From contig CALAWP010000100.1 of NCBI GenBank assembly GCA_937895345.1, positions 1-29,932 of the forward strand: 29,932 bases of DNA, written 5' to 3'. Below, in pieces: positions 7,764 through 15,508 of the stretch; the first letter of the stretch is position 1, and each line of letters opens with the position of its first letter. The notes below the pieces were generated by a model, which ran no database searches, was not told the DNA's origin, and saw only the letters and a list, made by a program, of their open reading frames with translations. Both the position numbers and the translations under genes were made by a program. The stretch comes from an uncultured Paenibacillus sp. (lineage in GTDB: Bacteria; Bacillota; Bacilli; Paenibacillales; Paenibacillaceae).

Positions 7764-9463
7764 CCGTAGCGAGCAGAAGAAGGACGGTTGCGGCTATGTT
7801 GGCGGCGGCGCTGCTGCTGCTGACGCTTGGAGCATGCACGTCCGGGGATTCGAGCGGCAGCGGTTCTTCGCCGGCGCCGAAAAATGGCGGCGCGGAGAGC
7901 GGAAACGGCGCTAAGCCGGCGCCGGACGGCAGCGCGGGCGGAGATGCCGCGGCGCCGGCTTCCTACGAAGCCGACGAGCAGCCGGGCACGGTCTATTATG
8001 AAATATTTGTCCGCTCGTTCTACGACAGCGACGGGGACGGCATCGGAGACTTGAACGGGGTTACCGCCAAGCTGGATTATTTGAAGGAGCTCGGGATCGG
8101 CGGCATTTGGCTGATGCCGATCAACGCTTCGCCCAGCTATCACGGGTATGATGTCACCGATTATTATGCGATCCATCCCGAATACGGGACGATGGACGAC
8201 TTCAAGAGGCTGCTGGACGAGGCGGACCGGCGCGGCATCAAAGTCATTATGGATCTTGTCGTGAACCATTCCAGCAGCGAGCATCCCTGGTTCAAGGACG
8301 CGCTGGCGAACGAGGACAGCCCGTACCGCAGCTGGTATCACATCACCGATGCGGACGAGGCGGAGCTGAAGAAGGACAGCGCCGTCGGCAACGGCAATCC
8401 TTGGCACAGCTACGGGAAGCTGAAATATCTCGGCGTATTTTGGAGCGGCATGCCGGATTTCAATTTTGAGGAACCGGCGCTGCGCGAAGAAATGATCCGA
8501 ATCGGGCAATTCTGGCTCGAACAAGGCGTCGACGGCTTCCGGCTAGACGCGGCCAAACATATTTACGGCGACTTCCAGTCCACCGTGCATTCGCCGGAGG
8601 TGCAGGCGGCAAACAAAGCGTGGTGGCAGCAATTCCGGTCCGGCATGCTCGAGGCGAATCCCGAAGCTTACCTGATCGGTGAAGTGTGGGACTCAACGGC
8701 AGTCATCGCTCCATACCTGGATCAAGGGCTGGACTCCGCGTTCCATTTCGATCTGGCAGGACGGTTGCTGGACGCCGCTTCGCGGGAAAGGGATCCCGAT
8801 CTGGCGTTTTCGCTGGGCAGAGTCTACGGCGCTTACGAGCAGTCCTCGGGAGGTACGTTCGTGGACGCGCCCTTCTTGAGCAACCATGATCAGAACCGCG
8901 TTATGAGCGTGCTGAACGGCAACGTTGACCATGCGAAGACCGCAGCTGCGTTGCTGCTTACTTTGCCGGGCAATCCGTTTCTTTATTACGGCGAAGAGAT
9001 CGGCATGAAAGGGATAAAGCCGGACGAGTATATTCGCGAGCCGATGCTCTGGTATCGCGATCCGAAAGGCGGAGAAGGGCAAACGAGCTGGCTCGCTTCC
9101 CGGTACAATCGGGAGGCCGGCGACGTATCCGTCGAGGCCCAGCTGGAGGACGGGCGTTCGCTGCTCAGCCGTTACCGGGAGTTGATCGCCTGGCGCAACG
9201 AAGAGCCGGCGCTCCGGAACGGTGATATCGACGAATTCAAGCTGGAAGGCGCGGACGGCAAGGTCGCGGCCTATATCCGGATGACGGCGGACGAGAGGGT
9301 GCTTGTCGTGCACAACTTGTCGGGCGGGACGATGCAGGTCGCCTGGACCGCTTCCGACAAATACGGAGCGTTTGAAGTTCTCGCTCGAAGCACCGATCCG
9401 GAAGCAAAGCTGGACGGCGCTGCCTTGACGCTGCCTCCGTATACATCGGTCATCTTGAAATAA
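7760..9463 (+). CDS. GH13 alpha-amylase-type lipoprotein
   Basis: A 567-residue glycoside hydrolase family 13 enzyme anchored outside the membrane. Residues 1-25 are a lipoprotein signal (LTLGAC, Cys26), followed by a Ser/Gly/Ala-rich linker to about residue 70. All four GH13 regions are present: DLVVNHSS (I), GFRLDAAKH with nucleophile Asp263 (II), GEVWD with acid/base Glu308 (III) and SNHDQN with Asp377 (IV). It should cut starch or long maltodextrins at the cell surface next to the binding protein. Last gene of the operon, overlapping malG by 4 bp and followed by a strong terminator. Whether it is an endo-amylase or a maltogenic or oligo-glucosidase type is not clear from the motifs. Confidence 0.92.
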   Translation: MTVASRRRTVAAMLAAALLLLTLGACTSGDSSGSGSSPAPKNGGAESGNGAKPAPDGSAGGDAAAPASYEADEQPGTVYYEIFVRSFYDSDGDGIGDLNGVTAKLDYLKELGIGGIWLMPINASPSYHGYDVTDYYAIHPEYGTMDDFKRLLDEADRRGIKVIMDLVVNHSSSEHPWFKDALANEDSPYRSWYHITDADEAELKKDSAVGNGNPWHSYGKLKYLGVFWSGMPDFNFEEPALREEMIRIGQFWLEQGVDGFRLDAAKHIYGDFQSTVHSPEVQAANKAWWQQFRSGMLEANPEAYLIGEVWDSTAVIAPYLDQGLDSAFHFDLAGRLLDAASRERDPDLAFSLGRVYGAYEQSSGGTFVDAPFLSNHDQNRVMSVLNGNVDHAKTAAALLLTLPGNPFLYYGEEIGMKGIKPDEYIREPMLWYRDPKGGEGQTSWLASRYNREAGDVSVEAQLEDGRSLLSRYRELIAWRNEEPALRNGDIDEFKLEGADGKVAAYIRMTADERVLVVHNLSGGTMQVAWTASDKYGAFEVLARSTDPEAKLDGAALTLPPYTSVILK

Positions 9464-9470
9464 TAAGCGG

Positions 9471-9505
9471 CTGCGCATCCGATTACGCGGATGCGCAGTT
9501 TTTTT
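9471..9505 (+). terminator. Rho-independent terminator of the maltodextrin operon
   Basis: CTGCGCATCCG and CGGATGCGCAG form an 11-bp stem with a short loop, followed by seven T residues (9499-9505). It lies 8 bp after the amylase stop codon, between convergent genes. Confidence 0.93.
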
Positions 9506-9538
9506 GCGTTGCCTGGAGGGAAGGAAGGGCGCCGCCCG

Positions 9539-10873
9539 TTAGTCGCGGTTTCCGCGGGACGCGACTTGCTCCCGCTCGCCGATGCGCCATATCGTTCGGG
9601 AAACGGCCAAGCTTCCCGCCAGCAAGACCGCCCCGCTGCAGGCGATGACGATTGACGGGCCGTACTGATCGGACAAGGCCGCGAACAGCGCCAGGCCGAG
9701 AGGCGGAGCGGCGCTCGTCAGCGAACCGAGCAGGCCGAACACGCGTCCAAGCATATCCGGCTCGACGGCGGTGCGCAGCAGAATGTGCAAAATCGTCGTG
9801 CTGAAGGAAAACAAAAATCCGGCAAGCATAATAAAAGGCAGGGCGAGCATGGCGGATGAAGCCTGAGAGATAAATATAAAGGCGGGTCCAAGCAGAACGA
9901 CGCTGGCCAGCACCCATTTGCCGCTGCGTCCGATGCGCCGCTCGAACGTCATGATCAGGATGGAGCCGATAATATAGCCGAGCGGAATGCAAGCCTCGAT
10001 CAGTCCGAGGGTGAAAGGCGTTACCCTCCACACTTGGACGGCCATAACCTGGATCAACATAAAGGAAGACAGGAAAAAAAACAACACGAACGGCAGCAGA
10101 CCGATAATCGTTCGCGTCAAGCGGTCGTTTCCGGCGAAGCGGAGTCCCGCTATAAAGTCCGCGCGGAAGGAAGTCCGCTCCCGCTTCTCCGGAGTTTCCC
10201 GCTCCTTGGCGAACGGGAACGCCCCCGCGGCAAGGACGAGCAGCGCGGACAGCAGAAACATCAGCGCATCGACGGCGACCGCGACGGCGCCGCCGAAGGC
10301 GGCCGTGGCGATGCCGCCCGCGGCATATCCGCCGATCCGGACCATATTGTCAGAGATCGTCATGGCGCCGACGGCTTGCGCAATCCGTTCCTTGCCGACA
10401 ATTTCGGCGAGGGCGGCCTGAAAGGCGGGCGTGCGCAAGACGCCCGCGAAGGCGGTCAGCGCGGTCAGCAGCAGGATGAGTACAAACGGCGAGCCCGGCA
10501 CGGCCATTAGCAGCGCAAGCAACGCCACAAGCGCAAACCGGATCAGATCGGCCGCCCACATCAGCGTGCGCCGGTTCACCCGGTCGGCGATCGTGCCGGC
10601 AATGGAGCCGAACAGCATCGTGATCGCCATCTGCGTGATCAGAACGAGCGACATCATCTTGGCGCTTCCCGTCGTTTGCAGCACCCATAGATTCAGCGCC
10701 AGGCTGTGGAAGGTGTTGCCGAACAGAGACAGGTTGTAGCCCGTAAAGACGAGCAGGAAGGCGCGGCTTTTCCAGATGGACGGCGGCTCGGTACCGGGAC
10801 CGGCGGCCGGCGCCGGGCGCAAGGGGCGGATAAGTCCACGGGAGGAGGTCTGTTGCGGCTTCACGGTCTCCAT
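9539..10873 (-). CDS. MFS drug/metabolite exporter
   Basis: A 444-residue major facilitator with about 12 membrane helices, resembling the MFS_3/enterobactin-exporter-like efflux group. The loop between helices 2 and 3 carries the family signature GTIADRVNRRTLMWAADL. An unusual Pro/Ala-rich N-terminal tail of about 30 residues precedes the first helix. GGAGAG lies 9 bases upstream of the ATG. Its upstream region contains two related palindromes that look like operators of a small repressor, but no such regulator gene is present in the window. It faces the maltodextrin operon and has no obvious functional tie to it; substrate unknown. Confidence 0.88.
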   Translation of the reverse strand: METVKPQQTSSRGLIRPLRPAPAAGPGTEPPSIWKSRAFLLVFTGYNLSLFGNTFHSLALNLWVLQTTGSAKMMSLVLITQMAITMLFGSIAGTIADRVNRRTLMWAADLIRFALVALLALLMAVPGSPFVLILLLTALTAFAGVLRTPAFQAALAEIVGKERIAQAVGAMTISDNMVRIGGYAAGGIATAAFGGAVAVAVDALMFLLSALLVLAAGAFPFAKERETPEKRERTSFRADFIAGLRFAGNDRLTRTIIGLLPFVLFFFLSSFMLIQVMAVQVWRVTPFTLGLIEACIPLGYIIGSILIMTFERRIGRSGKWVLASVVLLGPAFIFISQASSAMLALPFIMLAGFLFSFSTTILHILLRTAVEPDMLGRVFGLLGSLTSAAPPLGLALFAALSDQYGPSIVIACSGAVLLAGSLAVSRTIWRIGEREQVASRGNRD

Positions 10874-10894
10874 AAAGGCAACTCTCCTTTCATA

Positions 10895-10916
10895 ATAACT
10901 TAATCGGTTAAGTTAT
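10895..10916. promoter_or_regulatory. 22-bp palindromic operator upstream of the MFS gene
   Basis: ATAACTTAA and TTAAGTTAT flank TCGG, a 9-bp perfect inverted repeat about 22 bp upstream of the MFS start codon. Size and AT-rich sequence resemble TetR- or MarR-family operators. A related palindrome, TTAATCGATTAA, lies at 10995-11006. Confidence 0.65.
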
Positions 10917-10929
10917 GTCGATAAATAAC

Positions 10930-10950
10930 GGCAGAGCCGGTTACTCTGCC
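10930..10950. other. Short hairpin between the two palindromes
   Basis: GGCAGAG (10930-10936) and CTCTGCC (10944-10950) make a 7-bp stem. On the minus strand GTTATTTAT follows, so it could be a weak terminator or a leader element of the MFS gene. Confidence 0.35.
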
Positions 10951-10994
10951 TCGGTTCGGATGCAAGCTGCTTGGAGATGGCACTCTTGCGTGGA

Positions 10995-11006
10995 TTAATC
11001 GATTAA
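10995..11006. promoter_or_regulatory. Second related palindrome, TTAATCGATTAA
   Basis: A perfect 12-bp palindrome followed by GTT, sharing the CTTAATCGRTTAAG-type core with the site at 10895-10916. Centres are 95 bp apart. Probably a second binding site of the same unknown regulator. Confidence 0.5.
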
Positions 11007-11023
11007 GTTGATTATCGCATTTC

Positions 11024-11049
11024 GCAGGCCCGATTGTCTACGGGCCTGC
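11024..11049 (-). terminator. Hairpin after the neopullulanase gene
   Basis: GCAGGCCCG (11024-11032) pairs with CGGGCCTGC (11041-11049), a perfect 9-bp GC-rich stem with an 8-base loop, 37 bp past the stop of the minus-strand GH13 gene. The T-run is lacking (GAAATGCGATAA), so termination strength is uncertain. Confidence 0.55.
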
Positions 11050-11085
11050 GGTCATATTTGCGGATTGACGCTTGGAAGACTGCGA

Positions 11086-13056
11086 TTAACGGGGAATTTG
11101 CTTCAAGACGACGTATCCGTGCCCCTCCAAGCTCAGCCTGAGCGTGCCGGCGGCATCAGAGTCGATGACGGAGCCGGCCGCATAATCGTCCATGTTGGAG
11201 AACAATACGCTCCAAGAGGATGGACCGGCTGGAAGCTCTTCAGGCCGGGCTCCCGTCTCGGAATGGACTCCTGCCGAAGCAACCTGCTGAACGGCGGTAA
11301 CGCCTGCTTGCCCGGACTCGGCGGCAGCGTTGGCAGTGTCGGCAGTGTCGGCAGTCGAATCTTCTTCAGCGAATCCGCGGAACTCTACGGGATATCCGCA
11401 TTCCCGCTTTGCCGGCTCGGGGGCCACGGTCAGTTCAAGCGCCGTCTCTTCCGATCTTGCGTTCATGGCCACGAGCAGCCTCTCGCTGCCGTGCAGCCGC
11501 TCGTACGCCAGCGCGCCGCCGCCGGATTCGGCATGAACGAACCGGATGTCCGGGCTCCTCAGGGCGGCATGGCGGTGCCTCAGGGCGATGGCATCGGTGT
11601 AGAAACGAAGCAGATCGCGGTTTTGCTTGTCCGTTTCCCACTCCATGCATTTGCGGCAGTCCGGATCGTTGCCGCCGTCGAGGCCGACCTCGTCGCCGTA
11701 ATAGATGCACGGCGTGCCTGGATAGGTAAGCTGGAACAGCGCGGCAAGCTTCATCGATTCGATCCGGCCGTCGCATTTGGTCAGCAGCCTGGGCGTATCG
11801 TGGCTGTCCAGCAGGTTGAACGCCGCCTCCGTCACTTGCTCCGGATAAGCGGCCAGCTGGCTGCCGATCGCATCGGCAAATCGTCCGGCGTCGATCGTTT
11901 CGTTCGCAAAGAAGTCGAGCACGGCGTTCGTAAACGGATAGTTCATGACGGCGTCGAACTGGTCGCCTTGGAGCCACATCATCGAATCGTGCCAAATCTC
12001 TCCCAATATATACGCTTCCGGATTAACCGATTTGACGATGCTCCGGAATTCGCGCCAAAATTGATGGTCGACTTCGTTGGCCACGTCGAGTCTCCAGCCG
12101 TCGATGCCGATTTCCTCGATCCAGTAACGGGCTACGTCGAGCAAATATTGCTTGACCTCCGGATTTTCCGTATTCAGCTTCGGCATCAGCGGCTCGAAAG
12201 CGAACGTTTCGTAGGTCGGCACGCCGTCCTTCACTTGAAGCGGCCACTCCCGCACGTGGAACCAGTCCGCATACTTCGAAGCCTTGCCGTACTTCTGGGC
12301 ATCCACGAAAGGAGGGAAGGTGCGTCCGGAATGATTGAATACCGCATCCAGCAGCACTTTAATGCCCCGGGCGTGACAAGCCTCCACCAGCTCCTTCAGT
12401 TTTTCGTTCGTGCCGAATTGCGGATCGACCTTCAAATAATTTTGCGTATCGTATTTGTGGTTGGTCGTCGCTTCGAACAGCGGCGTGAAATAAATCGCGT
12501 TAACGCCGAGTCCGGCAATATGGTCCAAATGATCGATGACGCCTTGCAGATCGCCGCCAAAAAAGTTGCGGGGAGTAGGCTTGCCGCCCCACGGCTCCGT
12601 TCCCGGAGGATTGAGCGACGGGTCTCCGTTCGCAAAGCGTTCCGGAAAGATTTGATAAAAGACGGCGTCCTTGACCCAGGCCGGAGGCTGCAGCACGTCG
12701 ACCGGATTAATGTATGGAAAATCGAAAAACGTGTTCGGATTGTCCGGCAGCTCCGTGACGAAACCGTTTTCGGTCATGAAGACGGCTTCGGTCTCGCTCT
12801 GCAGTTGAAAAGCGTAACGCAGTCTCCGAAATGGAGGGATGACGGCCGTTTCCCAATAATCGAATCGTTCGTCGGAGGCGAAGATGCGCATCGGAATCGT
12901 ACAGACGCTTTGGCTCCAGCAATATTTGTCTCCGGCGACGACGGCGGCTTGCTTCACGTCGCCGCGTTTGGCGCGCAGCCGGAGGTGAAGCGTCTTGTTG
13001 TCGTAAGCGTAGGCCCAATTCAATTTCGGACGGTGATAAATCGCTTCCAGCATCAT
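11086..13056 (-). CDS. Cytoplasmic neopullulanase / cyclomaltodextrinase (GH13_20 type)
   Basis: A 656-residue GH13 enzyme without signal peptide. An N-terminal beta-domain of ~125 residues precedes the barrel, as in neopullulanases. Region V reads MPKLN, diagnostic of the neopullulanase/cyclomaltodextrinase subfamily. Regions I-IV are DAVFNH, GWRLDVANE (nucleophile Asp324), GEIWHD (acid/base Glu353) and LDSHDTPR (Asp420). It should hydrolyse cyclodextrins, pullulan-type and linear maltodextrins inside the cell. The ATG at 13056 was chosen because AAAGGAG lies about 10 bases upstream and MMLEAIYHRPK matches family N-termini; upstream in-frame starts lack support. It is about 70 residues longer than usual because of an Ala/Thr/Glu-rich insertion in the C-terminal domain. 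It has its own promoter and a structured leader. Confidence 0.92.
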   Translation of the reverse strand: MMLEAIYHRPKLNWAYAYDNKTLHLRLRAKRGDVKQAAVVAGDKYCWSQSVCTIPMRIFASDERFDYWETAVIPPFRRLRYAFQLQSETEAVFMTENGFVTELPDNPNTFFDFPYINPVDVLQPPAWVKDAVFYQIFPERFANGDPSLNPPGTEPWGGKPTPRNFFGGDLQGVIDHLDHIAGLGVNAIYFTPLFEATTNHKYDTQNYLKVDPQFGTNEKLKELVEACHARGIKVLLDAVFNHSGRTFPPFVDAQKYGKASKYADWFHVREWPLQVKDGVPTYETFAFEPLMPKLNTENPEVKQYLLDVARYWIEEIGIDGWRLDVANEVDHQFWREFRSIVKSVNPEAYILGEIWHDSMMWLQGDQFDAVMNYPFTNAVLDFFANETIDAGRFADAIGSQLAAYPEQVTEAAFNLLDSHDTPRLLTKCDGRIESMKLAALFQLTYPGTPCIYYGDEVGLDGGNDPDCRKCMEWETDKQNRDLLRFYTDAIALRHRHAALRSPDIRFVHAESGGGALAYERLHGSERLLVAMNARSEETALELTVAPEPAKRECGYPVEFRGFAEEDSTADTADTANAAAESGQAGVTAVQQVASAGVHSETGARPEELPAGPSSWSVLFSNMDDYAAGSVIDSDAAGTLRLSLEGHGYVVLKQIPR

Positions 13057-13094
13057 GTGAACATGTCTCCTTTGGTTTGATAATGTAGGGGGAG

Positions 13095-13239
13095 GCATAC
13101 CTGTACATAACGAAAAAGGCACAACCTTGGACGAATGCCGAGGTTGTACCTTCTCCTGTTACGTTCAGCGCCGCTCACGCGAGGCGTATATGAACATAGG
13201 TATGCGGTAGCAGTGCCTTTATATTTTGAACTCTCAACT
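13095..13239 (-). ncRNA. Candidate cis-regulatory leader RNA with alternative pairings
   Basis: The leader (transcribed right to left) can form the terminator hairpin at 13116-13152. Its 5' part AAAGGCAC (13213-13220 on the minus strand) is the exact complement of GTGCCTTT in the 3' arm of the terminator, a potential antiterminator. GCATACCT (13198-13205, minus) can also pair with AGGTATGC (13095-13102, minus), enclosing or crossing the other pairing. A small GC stem-loop near 13165-13185 sits between. I do not recognise a known riboswitch or the T-box motif. Regulatory role is inference from the complementarity. Confidence 0.45.
13116..13152 (-). terminator. Terminator hairpin in the leader of the neopullulanase gene
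   Basis: AAGGCACAACCTTGG (13116-13130) pairs with CCGAGGTTGTACCTT (13138-13152): a 15-bp stem with one mismatch, one GU pair and a 7-base loop. On the minus strand it is followed by TTTTTCG. It lies between the promoter at 13246-13274 and the start codon at 13056, so it must be bypassed for expression. It could also stop read-through from trxB. Confidence 0.7.
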
Positions 13240-13245
13240 TTTATC

Positions 13246-13274
13246 ATTATACACGAACCGCGGCGAAATTGCCA
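13246..13274 (-). promoter_or_regulatory. Promoter of the neopullulanase gene
   Basis: On the minus strand TGGCAA (13274-13269) and TATAAT (13251-13246) are spaced by 17 bp. Transcription would start near 13239 and give a leader of about 180 bases. It lies just after the trxB stop codon. Confidence 0.65.
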
Positions 13275-13297
13275 GAAAAAAATGTTAATTCAGCCGA

Positions 13298-14239
13298 TTA
13301 AGCGTGCGCGGCCTCATGAGCCAGCTGTTCGAGATAACGCTCGCAGTCGAGCGCCGCCATGCAGCCGCTGCCCGCCGCCGTAATCGCTTGGCGGTAGATG
13401 TTGTCCTGGACGTCGCCGCAGGCGAATACGCCGGGGACGCTGGTCGCGGTCGAGCCGGGATTGACGAGAATGTAGCCTTGCTCGTCCGTCGCGATTTGGC
13501 CGCCGAGGAAGCCGGTGTTCGGCGTATGGCCGATGGCGACGAAGAGGCCGTCCGCTTCCAGCAATTCTTCTTCGCCGGTCTCGTTGTTGCGGACGCGAAG
13601 CCCCCGCAAGCCGTTGTCGTCCGTCACGACTTCCAGCGGGGTCCGGTTCAGGCTCCATACGATCTTTTCGTTGGCGCGCGCGCGGTCCTGCATAATTTTG
13701 GAGGCGCGCAGCTCCTCGCGGCGGTGAACCAGCCGCACTTCCGAGCCGAAGCGGGTCAGGAAGTTCGCTTCCTCCATGGCGGAATCTCCGCCGCCCACAA
13801 CGATAATCCGTTTGCCGCGGAAGAAAAAGCCGTCGCAAGTGGCGCATGTGCTGACGCCGCGGCCGACATTTTCCCGTTCGCCGGGGATGCCTAAATATTT
13901 GGCCGAGGCGCCCGTCGACAGAATGACGGATTCCGCCTGCAGCCGTCCGTGTCCTTCGACCTCGAGCGTAAAGGGTCGTTTGCTGAAGTCGACGCCGGTG
14001 ACGGAGCCGGTTTTGAACACCGCGCCAAAACGTTGCGCTTGCTTGCGCATGTTGGACATCAGCTCGCTGCCCAGAATGCCGTCCGGAAACCCGGGAAAGT
14101 TCTCGACTTCCGTCGTCGTCGTCAATTGTCCGCCGGGCTGCCAGCCCTCGATGACCAGCGGCTCCAGATTGGCGCGGGCCAAATAGATGGCCGCCGTAAG
14201 GCCCGCCGGCCCCGTACCGATAATGATTGTTTTATACAT
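13298..14239 (-). CDS. trxB: Thioredoxin-disulfide reductase
   Basis: A 313-residue FAD- and NADPH-dependent reductase that keeps thioredoxin reduced in the cytoplasm. The FAD-binding motif GTGPAG is near the N-terminus, the redox-active CATC (Cys132/Cys135) is in the NADPH domain beside the GGGDSAMEEA nucleotide motif, and the C-terminal FAD motif ends in VFACGDV. The start at 14239 follows GGAGG by 8 bases and gives MYKTIIIGTGPAG; the reading frame is open further upstream but without a ribosome binding site. It is divergent from galU and has its own promoter. Length is typical of the family. Confidence 0.96.
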   Translation of the reverse strand: MYKTIIIGTGPAGLTAAIYLARANLEPLVIEGWQPGGQLTTTTEVENFPGFPDGILGSELMSNMRKQAQRFGAVFKTGSVTGVDFSKRPFTLEVEGHGRLQAESVILSTGASAKYLGIPGERENVGRGVSTCATCDGFFFRGKRIIVVGGGDSAMEEANFLTRFGSEVRLVHRREELRASKIMQDRARANEKIVWSLNRTPLEVVTDDNGLRGLRVRNNETGEEELLEADGLFVAIGHTPNTGFLGGQIATDEQGYILVNPGSTATSVPGVFACGDVQDNIYRQAITAAGSGCMAALDCERYLEQLAHEAAHA

Positions 14240-14312
14240 AGGAAGAACCTCCATTCGTAATCGGATCGTTGCAAGTTCGCTAATCAGCATCCGGATTATT
14301 TTCTATAGAACT

Positions 14313-14341
14313 AACGTATTACAAACTGTAATAATTGTCAA
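14313..14341 (-). promoter_or_regulatory. trxB promoter with a dyad in the spacer
   Basis: On the minus strand TTGACA (14341-14336) and TACGTT (14318-14313) are 17 bp apart. The spacer contains ATTACA-AAC-TGTAAT (14318-14332, plus-strand reading), a 6+3+6 inverted repeat placed where a repressor or redox regulator could act. Confidence 0.6.
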
Positions 14342-14605
14342 TACAGTTCATCCAAACTTCATGCAGGACCGGATGCGAACGTGAACGGGAATCGAATCGC
14401 TGCATGCGGTTGTCCTAATGGCGAAATTAGGTAAAAAACGGTATGATGGTTGTAACAGCTTTTGTACCTTATCCGATAGAATCGCTTTATGCGGAGTTTA
14501 CGGGCTTACGCGAAACGTATGCTGCGCCTTCGAAGGACGGCAACATTCGTTGCCGCTTGCCAGACAAAATAGCACTGCACAAGCAGAGAGGAGTTCCCAA
14601 AAGAG

Positions 14606-15481
14606 ATGAGCAATCGAATCCGCAAGGCAGTCATTCCGGCCGGCGGCCTTGGAACGAGGTTTCTGCCCGCCACGAAAGCGCAGCCGAAGGAAATGCTGCC
14701 GCTGATCGACAAGCCCGCCATTCAATATATTGTGGAGGAGGCCGTCGCTTCCGGCATCGACAGCATCGTCATCGTTAGCGGACGCCATAAGCGGGCCATC
14801 GAGGACCATTTTGACAAGTCGGTCGAGCTGGAGGCGGAACTGGAGGCGCGCAACAATGAAACGATGCTGTCGGTCGTGCGCCAAATTTCGCGTCTTGCCG
14901 ATATTTATTATGTCCGTCAGAAGGAACCGCTCGGACTCGGCCACGCGGTGCTGTGCGCCCGCCGCTTCATTGCGGATGAGCCGTTCGCCGTGCTGCTGGG
15001 AGACGATATTCTCGTGTCGGACCCGCCATGCCTTCGGAGCATGATCGACATTTACGAACAGACCGCGTCCTCCGTTGTCGCCGTAATGGAAGTGCCTTGG
15101 GATCAGACGCATAAGTACGGCATCGTCGACATCGAGCCGGGCAGTTCGGTCGCCAGAGTGAAGGATATCGTCGAGAAGCCCGCGCCGGGCCAAGCGCCCA
15201 GCAATTACGCGGTCGTCGGCCGTTACGTGCTCGATCCGGCCGTATTCGGCTTGCTGGAGCAGACCAAGCCCGGCAAGTCGGGAGAAATTCAGCTGACCGA
15301 CAGCTTGCAGGAGCTGAACCGCGCCGCGTCTTTAACCGCTTTCCGCTTCAACGGCAAGCGGCATGACGTCGGCGACAAGCTCGGGTTCGTGCAAGCGACC
15401 ATCGATTTTGCGCTGGAGCGCCCCGACTTGGCCGACGACGTGAGAAAGTATTTGACGGAGCGGCTGGGGCTCCGAGACTGA
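14606..15481 (+). CDS. galU: UTP-glucose-1-phosphate uridylyltransferase
   Basis: A 291-residue nucleotidyltransferase that makes UDP-glucose from UTP and glucose-1-phosphate for cell-envelope polysaccharides, glycolipids and galactose metabolism. The N-terminal signature AGGLGTRFLPATKAQPKEML, followed by VIVSGRHKRAIEDHF and the metal-binding GDDILV, is classical GalU. The ATG follows GAGGAG at a slightly long spacing of about 13 bases. The gene is monocistronic, divergent from trxB, and followed by an array of six hairpin repeats rather than a simple terminator. Confidence 0.96.
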   Translation: MSNRIRKAVIPAGGLGTRFLPATKAQPKEMLPLIDKPAIQYIVEEAVASGIDSIVIVSGRHKRAIEDHFDKSVELEAELEARNNETMLSVVRQISRLADIYYVRQKEPLGLGHAVLCARRFIADEPFAVLLGDDILVSDPPCLRSMIDIYEQTASSVVAVMEVPWDQTHKYGIVDIEPGSSVARVKDIVEKPAPGQAPSNYAVVGRYVLDPAVFGLLEQTKPGKSGEIQLTDSLQELNRAASLTAFRFNGKRHDVGDKLGFVQATIDFALERPDLADDVRKYLTERLGLRD

Positions 15482-15508
15482 TTTGCGGCGACGCCGGGGC
15501 CTCCCCTC

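Noticed and set aside
11008..13080. 690-residue plus-strand frame opposite the neopullulanase gene
   Set aside because: The opposite strand encodes all GH13 catalytic regions in order; the plus-strand translation has no recognisable motif and is a GC-bias artefact.
13095..13205. Inverted GCATACCT sequences as ends of a miniature transposable element
   Set aside because: The matching arms are only about 8 bp before diverging, no target-site duplication is seen, and the pairing fits an RNA leader equally well.
13095..13239. T-box leader upstream of the neopullulanase gene
   Set aside because: The conserved T-box antiterminator sequence (AGGGTGGNACCGCG) is absent, and the gene is not an amino-acid-related function.
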